From the NCBI GenBank assembly GCA_029782335.1, contig JAKOVA010000232.1, forward strand, positions 1 through 44,498: 44,498 bases of DNA, given 5' to 3'. Position numbers and translations under genes: made by a program. The notes beneath the pieces were generated by a model that was not told where the DNA came from, did not search any database, and saw nothing but the letters and a program-made list of their open reading frames with translations. The stretch comes from Actinomycetes bacterium (GTDB lineage Bacteria > Actinomycetota > Acidimicrobiia > Acidimicrobiales > Microtrichaceae). Below, in pieces: positions 1 to 9,088 of the stretch; the first letter of the stretch is position 1; every line of letters begins with the position of its first letter.

Positions 1-168
1 CGGTTGTTCTGCCCGCTGTTGGGCACGGGCGAGCATCGCCTCGTCGACGGCGTAGCGGGCCATGAGCTCGGCCGCCTTCGCGTTGAACGCGGCGGCCTCC
101 TCGGGGAAGGTCGTCGACTCGGCCTGGGCGAGCAGGGCACGGATGGTTTCGAGGCGGTCGTCAGCCAT
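1..168 (-). CDS. DUF2786 domain protein, N-terminal part (runs off the left edge)
   Basis: The reverse strand opens with ATG at 168 and stays open to base 1, giving 56 residues beginning MADDRLETIRALLAQAEST. The arrangement of a short helix, a Leu-Leu-Ala-x-Ala-Glu-Ser-Thr segment, then Phe-x-x-Glu-Ala-x-Ala-Phe and Lys-Ala-x-Glu-Leu-Met-Ala-Arg-Tyr is the hallmark of the DUF2786 N-terminal domain, found in many actinobacterial and phage proteins of unknown function. The stop codon lies outside the window, so length and any C-terminal domain cannot be judged. Its promoter must lie in the repeat-containing region to its right. Confidence 0.75.
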   Translation of the reverse strand, partial: MADDRLETIRALLAQAESTTFPEEAAAFNAKAAELMARYAVDEAMLARAQQRAEQP

Positions 169-199
169 GACCATCACCTTCGCGCGCCCCTGTGACATC

Positions 200-320
200 G
201 ACGGCCACCCCGCCGAACTTTGGGTCGAGCGTCCCGAGTTTCTGACGGCCACCCCGCCGAACTTTGGGTCGAGCGTCCCGGATTCGGGACGGAGAGCCCA
301 AAGTTCCGGGGAGGGGTGGG
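200..320. repeat. REP-like element: 37-bp direct repeat plus inverted copy forming a long hairpin
   Basis: A 37-bp unit at 200-236 is repeated exactly at 244-280 (44-bp period). A degenerate inverted copy follows at about 285-320. The second unit and the inverted copy meet at a perfect 7-bp palindrome with a GATT loop (274-291), so 257-310 can fold into an imperfect hairpin of about 24 bp. The core shared by all copies contains GAACTTTGGG. It lies between two divergent-to-tail genes and has no credible coding, which fits a repetitive extragenic palindrome family. Copy number elsewhere in the genome cannot be seen. Confidence 0.7.
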
Positions 321-330
321 TCCGGGACGC

Positions 331-360
331 GAGTGGGCCGCCCCAAGGGGCGGCCCACTC
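331..360. terminator. Strong hairpin, likely terminator of the PKD lipoprotein gene
   Basis: A perfect 14-bp stem (331-344 with 347-360) with a two-base AA centre starts 27 bases beyond the stop codon of the minus-strand PKD gene. It is very GC rich and is not followed by a clean T run on either strand, so it is a terminator by position and stability rather than by a textbook U tract. Confidence 0.6.
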
Positions 361-386
361 ACACATTGATTGTCCGGTCGGACGGA

Positions 387-3300
387 TCAGGCCGTGCAGA
401 CCCCGCCGTCGAACGTGGAGCAGAGCTGGCCGGCGCTCCCGGCAGTTCCGTTGGTGCCCGCGAATCCCGCGACACCGTTGGTGCCGGCCTCGGGGTTCCG
501 GTTGCCGGCGCCGCGGGCGCCACCGTTGCCCAGGCCCCCGGCTCCACCACCGGAGCCGTACGTCCCGCCCGCTGCCGCACTCGCGGCACGGGTCAAGGTC
601 GATGCGGTCACCGAAAGCGAGCCGGTACCGAGGCGTGCAATGGCGATCGAGGGGCCCCCGGCGCCACCACCAGCGCCGCCACCACCAGCGCCGCCACCAC
701 CGCCGCCGCCACCGCCGCCGCCGCTGGCCTGCAGGCCGCCGTTGGCGTTACCGCCATCGCCGCCGTTGCCGCCCTTGCCGCCGTTGGCGCCATTGCCACC
801 CTTGCCGCCAGCGCCACCCGCAGCAGCGGTGATCGAGGACGAGACAACGGTGACCGTCGAGTTGTGGGCGTAGACCCCGAAGGAACCACCCCCTGCCGTG
901 CCGGCGAGCCCGGCGTTCCCGCCGATGCCGCCGCCACCACCGGCGCCGCCGCCACCACCCCAGGTGTATGAACCGGTGGCACCGCCGCCGCCGCCGCCAC
1001 CACCACCGGCGCCGGTGCCACCGGTGCCGCCGTTGGTGCCGTTGCGGCCGACCCAAGTGGAGCCGGCCAACCCGGCGTCATTCGCACCACCAACACCGGC
1101 GGCGCCAGCGGGAGCCTGGACGTTCGTCCCTGGCGTTCCGGTTCCGCCGCCCTTGCCGCCCTTCGCTCCGTCTGCCCCTGCGAAGTGGCAGTTCCCGAAG
1201 GCGCCGCCGTCGCCGCCGTTGCCGAGGCCGCCGTCAGCGCCGCTGGTCTCCTTGCGACCGGCCGAACAGTCGGTAAAGCCGCCCTTGCCGCCGTGGCCGC
1301 CCGCACCGGACGCAGCGAGGCCACTCCCACCGCACGACGACGCACCGAGGTTGTCGGAGCTGTCGTAGTTGCCGCCCTTGGCGCCGTTGCAGCCGCCAGC
1401 TGCCGTCGCCGGCGACCCATCGCCACCAGCCGTCCCGGCGACGCCGGAAGATGCGGTCACCGTGCTCGAGGCGTTGATCGTGACATTCGAGTTACCGATC
1501 GCACGGACGCCATATGCGCTCTGGCCCGCGCCCGACGCCGTTCCGCTCGAGACGGTCACGCCCGAGAGGGTTGCGGTCGAGCCACCCGCGACGAGCGCAC
1601 CGGTGGGCGGCGAGCCGACCCCTCCGGTGACGGTGACGTCGGTCAACTGCACGCCGGTGGAGGAGGCGTCAATGATCACGCCCGACGACGCGGTGCCCGC
1701 CGCGCCGATACCGTCGACGGACACGTCCATCAGGGTTGCCCCGCTCACGCCAGAGGCGACGACCGCGACATAGCTACTCCGACCGCCGTCAAGCGAGCCG
1801 TTGATCTTCGTCGTGCCCGATCGTGACGTGAAGGTCGAGCTGTAGCCGCCTCGAACGGTGATGCCGGAGGCGAGATCGGCCCGGCCGTAGTTCGCGCCGC
1901 TCGCGACCTGCACGACGTGCTTCGAGGTTGCGACAGCCTTGGTGATCGCGGCGTTGATGCTCAGACACGGCGTCGCGAGCGAGCAGTCCGCTGCGTCGGA
2001 ACCCGTCGGGGTGACGAACACCGTATCGGCGAGGACGCCGTCAACACCGTCGCAGTTGGAGTCGTTTCCGAGTGCGTCAAGCGCATCGGGGGCGCCGGGG
2101 TTGATCGACCCGTCCGAGTCGTTGCAGTCGTACGGCCCGGGGCCCGCGTTCGGGGTACCCGACTGGCGGTACCCGTCGCCGTCGGCATCGACCCAGACCG
2201 TGATCGTGACGGTGTCGGAGTCGGTCACGCCGTTGTCGTCGGTCACCGTCAGCGTGGCCGTGTAGGTGCCGGCGGTGTAGCCGTGGCTCGGGTTGGCCGA
2301 GTTCGACGACTGGCCGTCGCCGAAGTCCCAGTGACGGGAGGTGATCGATCCATCGGGATCGCTCGAGGAGGACGAGTCAAAGGTGACCGTCAGGTTCTGC
2401 GCACCGGACTGCGGCGTCGCGTTGGCGACGGCAGTCGGAGCCTGGTTCGGGTTGACCACGATGTTGACCGTGGCGGTCGCCGTCGCACCGTTGTCGTCGG
2501 TCACCGTCAGCGTCGCCGTGTACGACCCTGCCGTTGCATAGGTGTGGCTCGGGTTCGCAGCACTCGACGATCCGCCGTCGCCGAAGTCCCAACTCGTGGT
2601 GAACGTGCCGTCGGGATCCGACGAGCCGGCGGAGGAGAACGCCACGGTGAGCGGCTCCTTGCCCGAGGTGGGCGTCCCGCTCGCTGCCGCCGACGGCGGC
2701 TGGTTGGCGTTGACCGTGACCGACTGTGTGGCGGTTGCGGTGGCACCCGCGTTGTCGGTGACCGTCAGGGTGATCACGTAGTTGCCGGGGTTCGCGATCG
2801 CATGGCTCGCAGAGGCCGTCGTGGCGGTGTAGCCGTCGCCGAAGTCCCACTGGTAGCTGACGATCGTGCCGTCGGGGTCGTTCGACCCGGTGGAGTTGCA
2901 GTTGACCGTCAGCGGCTGCTTGCCCGACAACGGCGTGCAGGTCGCGACCGCCGTGGGGGCCACGTTCGGCACCGGATCGACATGGATCAGGATCGACACG
3001 GAGTTGGTCGCACCGTTGTCGTCGGTCACCGTCAGGGTCGCCAGGTAGTCGTTGACCGCCGAGTAGGTGTGGCTGATGTCGGCAACGCTCGAATTGGTGC
3101 CGTCACCGAAATCCCAGTGGTGCGAGACGATCGTGCCGTCGGCATCGGTGGAGCCCGATCCCGTGAAGTTCACCGTGAGGGGCGCCTGGCCGGCGGTTGG
3201 GGTCGCATTGGCGACCGCCACCGGGGCCTGGTTCGCCACGACCGAGATCACAACCGACGCCTGTGCGGTCGCACCGTTGTCGTCGGTCACCGTCAGGGTC

Positions 3301-4118
3301 ACGTTGTAGGTGCCGGGATTCGCGAAGAGATGCGCCGGAGCCGAGAGGTTCGACGAGTTGTCCGGCGAGGTGGGGTCGTCGAAGTCCCAAGTGGTGGTGA
3401 TGAACCCGTCGGGGTCGCCCGACCCGGTGGAGTTGAACCCGACGTTCAGCGGCGCCTTGCCGGTCAGCACATTCGCCCCTGCGACTGCGGTCGGCGGCTG
3501 GTTCGGGTCGACGTGGATATTGACGGTGGCGGTGTTCGTGTCGCCGTCGTCATCGGTGACGGTCAGCGAGGCGACGTAGTCACCTGCCGCGGTGTAGGTG
3601 TGGGTCGGCCCGGCGGTCGTGTCGAGCGCGCTGCCGTCACCGAAGTCCCACTCGTAGCCGACGATGGTGCCGTCGGGGTCGTAGGAAGCACCGCTGTTGA
3701 ACACCACCTGGAGCGGCTCCTTGCCGCTCGTACCGGAGGTGCCGATGTCCGCGACGGGCGGCTGGTTGGCCGGCGCGGTCACCGTGATGATCTTGGTTCG
3801 CACACCCGTACGGTTCGCTGCGTCCTTGACGGTCAACTTCGCCGTGTACGTGCCAGGGTCGGTGTAGATGTGGGTCGGGTTCGGCGTCGTGTCCAACGCG
3901 CTGCCGTCGCCGAAGTTCCACGAATACGACACGACACTCGCGCTCGTGCCCGTGGAGTCGAAGGTGACCGGCAACGGAGCGACGCCCGTGTCGGGTACCG
4001 CGGTGAAGACCGCCTTCGGAGCATTCGGTGTGCTCGTATTCGGTGTACATGCCGCGGCAATCAGCGTCAGGGTTGCCCCCAACACGATCAACGCGGACCG
4101 CAACGGTGCTCGACGCAT
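387..4118 (-). CDS. Large surface lipoprotein: seven PKD domains, MopE-type metal-binding motif, beta-helix, Gly-rich PGRS-like tail
   Basis: The product has about 1243 residues. It has a basic N-terminus and hydrophobic stretch ending Ala-Ala-Ala-Cys, a lipobox, so it is predicted to be anchored outside the membrane. Seven PKD (Ig-like) domains of about 85 residues follow (roughly 35-640), each with a Trp-Asp/Asn-Phe-Gly-Asp-Gly-type motif and a Leu-Thr-Val-Thr-Asp strand. Then comes an Asp-rich DADGDGY...DCNDSD...NSNCDG-like block resembling the MopE putative metal-binding motif, a parallel beta-helix-like stretch, and a tail of Gly-Gly-x repeats resembling mycobacterial PE-PGRS sequence. 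ATG 4118 is chosen because GGGAGG lies 9 bases upstream; a TTG six bases earlier is possible. PKD domains usually mediate extracellular protein or carbohydrate contacts, so adhesion is inferred; no enzyme domain is visible. Confidence 0.85.
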   Translation of the reverse strand: MRRAPLRSALIVLGATLTLIAAACTPNTSTPNAPKAVFTAVPDTGVAPLPVTFDSTGTSASVVSYSWNFGDGSALDTTPNPTHIYTDPGTYTAKLTVKDAANRTGVRTKIITVTAPANQPPVADIGTSGTSGKEPLQVVFNSGASYDPDGTIVGYEWDFGDGSALDTTAGPTHTYTAAGDYVASLTVTDDDGDTNTATVNIHVDPNQPPTAVAGANVLTGKAPLNVGFNSTGSGDPDGFITTTWDFDDPTSPDNSSNLSAPAHLFANPGTYNVTLTVTDDNGATAQASVVISVVANQAPVAVANATPTAGQAPLTVNFTGSGSTDADGTIVSHHWDFGDGTNSSVADISHTYSAVNDYLATLTVTDDNGATNSVSILIHVDPVPNVAPTAVATCTPLSGKQPLTVNCNSTGSNDPDGTIVSYQWDFGDGYTATTASASHAIANPGNYVITLTVTDNAGATATATQSVTVNANQPPSAAASGTPTSGKEPLTVAFSSAGSSDPDGTFTTSWDFGDGGSSSAANPSHTYATAGSYTATLTVTDDNGATATATVNIVVNPNQAPTAVANATPQSGAQNLTVTFDSSSSSDPDGSITSRHWDFGDGQSSNSANPSHGYTAGTYTATLTVTDDNGVTDSDTVTITVWVDADGDGYRQSGTPNAGPGPYDCNDSDGSINPGAPDALDALGNDSNCDGVDGVLADTVFVTPTGSDAADCSLATPCLSINAAITKAVATSKHVVQVASGANYGRADLASGITVRGGYSSTFTSRSGTTKINGSLDGGRSSYVAVVASGVSGATLMDVSVDGIGAAGTASSGVIIDASSTGVQLTDVTVTGGVGSPPTGALVAGGSTATLSGVTVSSGTASGAGQSAYGVRAIGNSNVTINASSTVTASSGVAGTAGGDGSPATAAGGCNGAKGGNYDSSDNLGASSCGGSGLAASGAGGHGGKGGFTDCSAGRKETSGADGGLGNGGDGGAFGNCHFAGADGAKGGKGGGTGTPGTNVQAPAGAAGVGGANDAGLAGSTWVGRNGTNGGTGGTGAGGGGGGGGGATGSYTWGGGGGAGGGGGIGGNAGLAGTAGGGSFGVYAHNSTVTVVSSSITAAAGGAGGKGGNGANGGKGGNGGDGGNANGGLQASGGGGGGGGGGGAGGGGAGGGAGGPSIAIARLGTGSLSVTASTLTRAASAAAGGTYGSGGGAGGLGNGGARGAGNRNPEAGTNGVAGFAGTNGTAGSAGQLCSTFDGGVCTA

Positions 4119-4197
4119 CCGCAAACCCCTCCCGTCGGCGTCGCCTCCCCGCGACGCATCCCAACCGGGCCAGCATGCCCGCCCCGCGCCTCAGGCG

Positions 4198-5604
4198 TCA
4201 ACTGTCTCCGCGCGCCAGGCGCACCGGGTCGAGCGCCTCGGCGATCTCTGCGTCGCTGAGGCCGAGGTTCGCGAGCGCGGCCCGGAGATCCGGCCCACCG
4301 TGCAGTGCCCCATGGACCGCTGCTGCCGCCGGTTCGTAGCCGATCGACCGTGACAGTCCTGTGACGAGTGCCGGGGACGCCTCGGCGTAACGGCGACACC
4401 GCTCGGCGTCGATCTCGAGACCCGCGACGCAACGCTCCGCCAAGACGTTCGCGACGTTGGCGATGAGGCGACTCGACTCGTCGAGGGTCGCGGCCACCAG
4501 GGGTTGGTAGGTGTTGAGCTGGAGGTTCCCGCTCGCCGCAGCGATACCGATCGTCACGTCGTTGCCGGCGACACGCGCCGCGACCTGCACCGCCGCCTCG
4601 GCGATCACCGGGTTCACCTTGCCCGGCATGATCGAACTGCCGGGCTGCAGTTCGGGGAGTCGCAACTCGGCGAGGCCGGTGAACGGCCCGGAGGAGAGCC
4701 AGCGGAGGTCGTTCGCGATCTTGCAGAGACTCGCGGCGACGCCGCGGAGGGCGGCCGACGCTTCTGCGTACGCCTCGGCTCCCGCCATGAGGGCGAACCG
4801 GTTCGCCGCCGGCGTCACCGTCAGCCCGCTGAGCGTCGAGAGGTGAGCGATGACGGCGTCGGCCCATCCCGGGGGAACGTTGAGACCGGTCCCAACCGCC
4901 GACCCGCCCAAGGGCACCCGGCACAACGCGTCCACCGCGGCGCGCAGCGGCGCCTCGGCGAGATCCAGTTGCGCGGCCCACGCGCCCATTTCGTCACCGA
5001 CGAAGAGCGGGGCGGCATCCATCAAGTGGGTCCGGCCCGCTTTGACGATCTCCGCGGCTTCGGACGCCCGACGATCGATGACACGAGCGAGTTCGCGAAT
5101 CGCCGGCCCAACGGTGTCACGCAACTGCAGTGCGGTCGCCAGCCGGATCGCTGTCGGCATGACGTCGTTGGAGGACTGCGCAGCGTTGACGTGGTCGTTG
5201 GGGTGCACGGGTCGGCCGCACCGCTGCGCGGCAAGGTGCGCGATGACTTCGTTGACGTTCATGTTCGTCGAGGTCCCCGACCCCGTCTGGTAGACGTCGA
5301 TCGGGAACTGATCAGCCCATTGCCCAGCGGCCACCTCGAGCGCTGCGGACTCGACCGCTGCTGCGATCTCCGCGTCAAAGCCCGGGATGTCACCGCGGAG
5401 CCCGTTCACCCGCGCTGCGGACGCTTTGATCCAGCCGAGCATCCGGATGACGGTGCTGGGCATGGCCTGGCCGGAGATCGGGAAGTTCTCCACCGCGCGC
5501 TGGGTCTGGGCACCCCACCGTGCGTTGCCCGGGACCCGCACCTCCCCGAGCGAGTCGTGCTCGATTCGATCCTCGGTGACATTGGAGCGGGGCGGAGTGT
5601 CCAT
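4198..5604 (-). CDS. fumC: Class II fumarate hydratase
   Basis: This 468-residue protein interconverts fumarate and L-malate in the cytosolic TCA cycle. It carries the fumarase/aspartase signature GSSIMPGKVNP at residues 322-332, the TGSGTSTNMN active-site segment at 108-117, the HPNDHVNAAQSSND block around 134-147, and the RTHLMDAAPL region at 191-200. Length matches iron-independent class II enzymes. Aspartase and argininosuccinate lyase share the fold, but the HPNDHVN and TGSGTSTNMN segments favour fumarase. It sits 79 bases upstream of the PKD gene on the same strand and is divergent from the exported propeller gene; nothing functional links it to these neighbours. Confidence 0.92.
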   Translation of the reverse strand: MDTPPRSNVTEDRIEHDSLGEVRVPGNARWGAQTQRAVENFPISGQAMPSTVIRMLGWIKASAARVNGLRGDIPGFDAEIAAAVESAALEVAAGQWADQFPIDVYQTGSGTSTNMNVNEVIAHLAAQRCGRPVHPNDHVNAAQSSNDVMPTAIRLATALQLRDTVGPAIRELARVIDRRASEAAEIVKAGRTHLMDAAPLFVGDEMGAWAAQLDLAEAPLRAAVDALCRVPLGGSAVGTGLNVPPGWADAVIAHLSTLSGLTVTPAANRFALMAGAEAYAEASAALRGVAASLCKIANDLRWLSSGPFTGLAELRLPELQPGSSIMPGKVNPVIAEAAVQVAARVAGNDVTIGIAAASGNLQLNTYQPLVAATLDESSRLIANVANVLAERCVAGLEIDAERCRRYAEASPALVTGLSRSIGYEPAAAAVHGALHGGPDLRAALANLGLSDAEIAEALDPVRLARGDS

Positions 5605-5698
5605 ATCCCGAGACTGCCACCCCGGTCGTGCCGACGACCGGGCGCGTGGGTGGCACGGTTGGGGGCGACGGCTCGGTGGAGACGAGCGCGCAAGGTCA

Positions 5699-5727
5699 TT
5701 GCCTGGGGTCGGAGAATCTCCTAATAC
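5699..5727 (+). promoter_or_regulatory. Sigma-70-like promoter for the exported propeller gene
   Basis: TTGCCT (5699-5704) and TAATAC (5722-5727) are separated by 17 bases, a near-consensus housekeeping promoter in an otherwise GC-rich 178-bp divergent spacer. An 11-bp tandem duplication (5740-5750 and 5751-5761) lies in the predicted 5' leader before the ATG at 5783. Confidence 0.55.
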
Positions 5728-5782
5728 TTTTCATCACGAGGTGCCGGGTTGGTGCCGGGTTGGTACGGAGAGTGGGTTGGAG

Positions 5783-8119
5783 ATGGGAACCAGGTCACGG
5801 AGCGCGCGGCTCGTCGTCGCGATCGCCGTAGCACTCATCGCCGTCGTCCCGACGATCTCGGCGACCGCCGGGGCGGCCGAGCCGGTGCACTTCCAGCCCA
5901 CGCCGCTTGCGTCGTGGCGGACCAACGGCATCGGCTACACGAGCCTGGTCGTCGGTAACATCGCGTACGTCGGGGGAACCTTCTCGACGGTCCGCAACCC
6001 GAGCGGGTCGACCACGGTCACTCGTCAGAACCTCGCAGCGTTCGATGTGACGACCGGCGCTCTGATCACCAGCTTCACCGCGAACACGAACGGGATCGTG
6101 CGGGCGCTGGCCAGCGACGGTTCCCGGCTCTATGTGGGTGGGCTCTTCACCACCGTGAACGGCACGACACGCCGACGCGTCGCCGCGGTCAATCTGCTCA
6201 CCGGCGCGGTCGACACCAGCTGGAGCGCCGATGCGTCCTCGAACGTGTACGCCCTCGCCGTTGGCGGCGGACGGCTCTTCGTCGGCGGTTCGTTCTCCAC
6301 CCTCAAGGGTCAATCCCGACCCAGGCTCGGCGCCGTCCGCCTCTCCGACGGCGCGATCGAGTCGTTCGCTCCGAACCCTGACGGCACCGTGCTCGCCTTG
6401 GCGACCGACGGCTCCAACGTCTACGCGGGCGGCAGCTTCACCCACATCAACGGCACTTCCCGCCCCTACGTCGCCGGCCTCAACTCCTCAGGTGCGCTCC
6501 GCCCGATCGCGTGGACGAACGTGAACGATTCGGCCTTCAGCATGTCGATCAGCGCGGACGGCACCCGCCTCGCGGTCGGCTACTCAGGTCTGTCGAACCA
6601 GGGAGCCGTCTACAACACGAGCACCGGCAAGCGTCTCTGGAACCAACGCTGCGGCGGCGACGCCCAAGCAGTCGCCATCATCGAGGGCACACTCTTCAGC
6701 GGCTTCCACGACGAGTGCGACGGTGACACGACCCAGCGCCTGACCGCGAACGCCCTCAGCAACGGAGCGCGCGACACCAGCTTCAAGCCAACCTTCGACA
6801 AGTACTGGGGGGTCCGCGGCATCGGGGGGACCGCCAACGCGCTCGTCGTCGCCGGCGATTTCACCAGGGTCAACGGCGTGTCCGTCCAGGGATTCGCCAT
6901 CTTCCCCGCGCGCTGGAGTCCACCTGCGCCGGTGAAGCTGGATCCGTCGGCATCGTGGCGCTACCTGGTCAGCCCGACCGGCCCGGGAGCTGGTTGGACC
7001 TCACCCGGCTTCAACGATGCCGCCTGGGCGTTGGGCGCCGCGCAACTCGGCTACGGCGACGGCGACGAGGAGACCGTTGTCGGGTACGGACCGAGCAGCA
7101 GCTCGAAGTACATCACCACGTGGTTCCGCACCACGTTCACCGCAACGAGCATTCCGGCCACGTTGTCGCTCGACCTCTTGGCGGACGACGGAGCGGTCGT
7201 CTACATCAACGGTGTCGAGGTCGTGCGGGACAACATGCCGTCCGGCACCATCACCGCCACCACACGCGCCTCGAGCGGACGCTCCGGGAGCGCGGAGAAC
7301 GCCTTCCGCACCTTCACGTTGTCTCCGAGCGCCGTCTCGGTCGGCACGAACACCATCGCCGTCGAGGTCCATCAGGACTCGTCTTCGAGCAGCGACATGA
7401 GCTTCGCGGCGGCGATCCGCTCCACCGCCGACCCGAACACGCCACCGCCCTCGTCAACCTCCACGACCTCCACGACGTCGACCACCACCACGACCGTTCC
7501 CGGCGCTGCGCTGTACAGCACCGACTTCAGTGGTCCCAACGGTGCTGCGTGGGGTGCCGAGTGGACCACGAGCGCGGCGAACGGTTCGGTTTCGACCCAG
7601 GGCGGCAGTGGGCGCATGAGCTTCAACGACGTCAGTAGCGCGAACGGGCGGGCGTCGCTCAGCGGGGTCACGGCCGTCGCCGACGCGTCAGCGCTGTTGT
7701 CCTACCGTTTCGGCTCAACCGGCGACGTCGGCTACCTGAACGTGTATCTCCGCGGCTCGGGTGGCTGGGCGAACTCGTATCGGCCGGCGAACGGCTACGG
7801 GGTGGAACTCAACTCCAAGTCGACGACAGTCACGCTCAAACGAGCCAGCGGCGGGAGCTCGACCACCCTCGCCAGCGTGTCGGGCGCGCAGAGTGTCTCG
7901 ACCGCCAAGCAGTGGCTCCGCCTGCGGGTCACCGGAACGACGGTGCAGTTCCGGACCTGGCTTGACGGTCAGAGCGAACCGACGGCATGGAACTCCACCG
8001 TCGTGGACGCTTCGGTCACCAGTCCCGGGACCCTGTGGATCTCTTTCGTCCGTGGCAGTTCGAACAGTGGCGCACGCCACGTGGACATCGACGACCTCAC
8101 CATCACCGGCGGGGCGTAG
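5783..8119 (+). CDS. Secreted delta-60 (DUF5122) beta-propeller protein with galactose-binding-like and C-terminal sandwich domains
   Basis: The ATG at 5783 begins a signal peptide (basic MGTRSRSAR, hydrophobic core, Ala-Gly-Ala-Ala-Glu cleavage region), so it is preferred to the open frame upstream. The product has 778 residues. Residues about 30-375 contain repeats built on 'Gly-Gly-x-Phe-Thr/Ser' and 'Val-Ala-x-Leu/Asp', as in DUF5122/delta-60 beta-propellers. Residues about 390-545 resemble a jelly-roll galactose-binding-like domain (Leu-Leu-Ala-Asp-Asp-Gly-Ala-Val-Val-Tyr-Ile-Asn-Gly). A Thr/Ser linker of TTSTTSTTTT type follows, then a C-terminal concanavalin-like sandwich ending Asp-Ile-Asp-Asp-Leu-Thr-Ile. 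No catalytic site is evident. It is probably an extracellular binding protein; the ligand is unknown. Confidence 0.85.
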   Translation: MGTRSRSARLVVAIAVALIAVVPTISATAGAAEPVHFQPTPLASWRTNGIGYTSLVVGNIAYVGGTFSTVRNPSGSTTVTRQNLAAFDVTTGALITSFTANTNGIVRALASDGSRLYVGGLFTTVNGTTRRRVAAVNLLTGAVDTSWSADASSNVYALAVGGGRLFVGGSFSTLKGQSRPRLGAVRLSDGAIESFAPNPDGTVLALATDGSNVYAGGSFTHINGTSRPYVAGLNSSGALRPIAWTNVNDSAFSMSISADGTRLAVGYSGLSNQGAVYNTSTGKRLWNQRCGGDAQAVAIIEGTLFSGFHDECDGDTTQRLTANALSNGARDTSFKPTFDKYWGVRGIGGTANALVVAGDFTRVNGVSVQGFAIFPARWSPPAPVKLDPSASWRYLVSPTGPGAGWTSPGFNDAAWALGAAQLGYGDGDEETVVGYGPSSSSKYITTWFRTTFTATSIPATLSLDLLADDGAVVYINGVEVVRDNMPSGTITATTRASSGRSGSAENAFRTFTLSPSAVSVGTNTIAVEVHQDSSSSSDMSFAAAIRSTADPNTPPPSSTSTTSTTSTTTTTVPGAALYSTDFSGPNGAAWGAEWTTSAANGSVSTQGGSGRMSFNDVSSANGRASLSGVTAVADASALLSYRFGSTGDVGYLNVYLRGSGGWANSYRPANGYGVELNSKSTTVTLKRASGGSSTTLASVSGAQSVSTAKQWLRLRVTGTTVQFRTWLDGQSEPTAWNSTVVDASVTSPGTLWISFVRGSSNSGARHVDIDDLTITGGA

Positions 8120-8134
8120 GGAATCTCGGGCCCC

Positions 8135-9088
8135 TCAGGCTCGCGCGGTGACGAGATGCGCGGCCGCGTGCAGACAGATCACTCGCTCGACCGCCCGGTC
8201 CGGCGAGTCCGACCCATCGGTCCCCCTCGATGTGTCGCCGTCTGACACCTCGCCGCCTGATGCCTCACCGTCTTCGGTGTCGATGAGGAACCCGGCGAGC
8301 CGCTGACGGAGCGCGTCGAGGACGCGGTCGCGGACCGAGGCATCGACACCCGGGCCGCTCAACGCGTCCCGCACCGGTCCGACACCCGAGAGGATCGCCA
8401 CGACCTCCTCAATCTCCGCCTCGGGCCATTCAAGGTCGCCCTCGATGGGTTCGATGCGGACGAGCGAGAACCCCGCCGCGCCGAGCACCTCCTCGATGCG
8501 GGCGGGATCAGCGAGGGCGAAGGGGCCAGGTGCGCCGGGATCACCGCGACGCGGGGGCTCGCCGGTGGCCTCCGATGCGGCGGCGGCCGCCACCGTCATC
8601 CAGTCGTTGTGTGCCACTCCCTGCCAGCAACAGAACGCGAGGCGTCCTCCGGGGTGGAGCAGCCCACGGATGTTGGTGAAGGCCGCAACCGGGTTCTCGA
8701 AAAACATGACCCCGAACCGCGAGTACGCCGCGTCGAAGGGGGCGCCCTCTGGCCGTTCCGACTCCAGATCCGCCACCTGGAACGTTGCCCCACCGTGGAA
8801 GACGCTCGCGCGGGCGATCTCGATCATCACCGGCGAGAGATCGACACCCACCGCGGCGCCCGAAGGGTGAAGCGCGTCGGCGAGCGCTCGGGTGGTTCCG
8901 CCGGTTCCGCAGCCGATGTCGAGCACCCGCTCCCCCACCCGGACACGCAACGCGTCGAGCACCGCGTCGCCGAACGGTCCGGAGATCTGCCCGCTCCGGG
9001 CTTGCGATTCCGCCCACGACGGGGCGACCTCGTCCCAGTACCGGCGCTGCTTCGCGTTGGGGATCGCTCCGTCGTCACCCATCGTCAC
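8135..9088 (-). CDS. SAM-dependent class I methyltransferase
   Basis: The product has 317 residues from GTG 9088, which overlaps the preceding stop codon as GTGA; ATG 9082 is the alternative start. It has motif I LDIGCGTGGTT near residue 56, an acidic post-I position (GVDLSPVMIEIA) and the hydrophobic motif IV region, as in the UbiE/Methyltransf_11 family. The C-terminal part carries an acidic Gly/Asp/Ser-rich stretch (about residues 275-297) that looks disordered. It is the last gene of the oxidoreductase operon, directly after the flavin monooxygenase. A small-molecule acceptor is likely but cannot be identified. Confidence 0.8.
   Translation of the reverse strand: MTMGDDGAIPNAKQRRYWDEVAPSWAESQARSGQISGPFGDAVLDALRVRVGERVLDIGCGTGGTTRALADALHPSGAAVGVDLSPVMIEIARASVFHGGATFQVADLESERPEGAPFDAAYSRFGVMFFENPVAAFTNIRGLLHPGGRLAFCCWQGVAHNDWMTVAAAAASEATGEPPRRGDPGAPGPFALADPARIEEVLGAAGFSLVRIEPIEGDLEWPEAEIEEVVAILSGVGPVRDALSGPGVDASVRDRVLDALRQRLAGFLIDTEDGEASGGEVSDGDTSRGTDGSDSPDRAVERVICLHAAAHLVTARA

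Noticed and set aside
2200-3850. Recurrent DNA motif about every 260 bp, CRISPR-like at first sight
   Set aside because: The recurring bases encode the conserved Leu-Thr-Val-Thr-Asp strand of the PKD domains; spacing is a domain length and the 'spacers' are coding.
1917-4259. Long plus-strand open frame of 780 codons opposite the PKD lipoprotein
   Set aside because: It is the GC-rich shadow of the repeat-containing PKD gene: Arg/Gly/Val-rich, no ribosome-binding site, and the minus-strand frame has clear domains and a lipobox.
5387-5782. Upstream extension of the propeller protein frame
   Set aside because: It runs antisense through the fumarase gene and lacks signal features; the ATG at 5783 starts a clear signal peptide behind a promoter.
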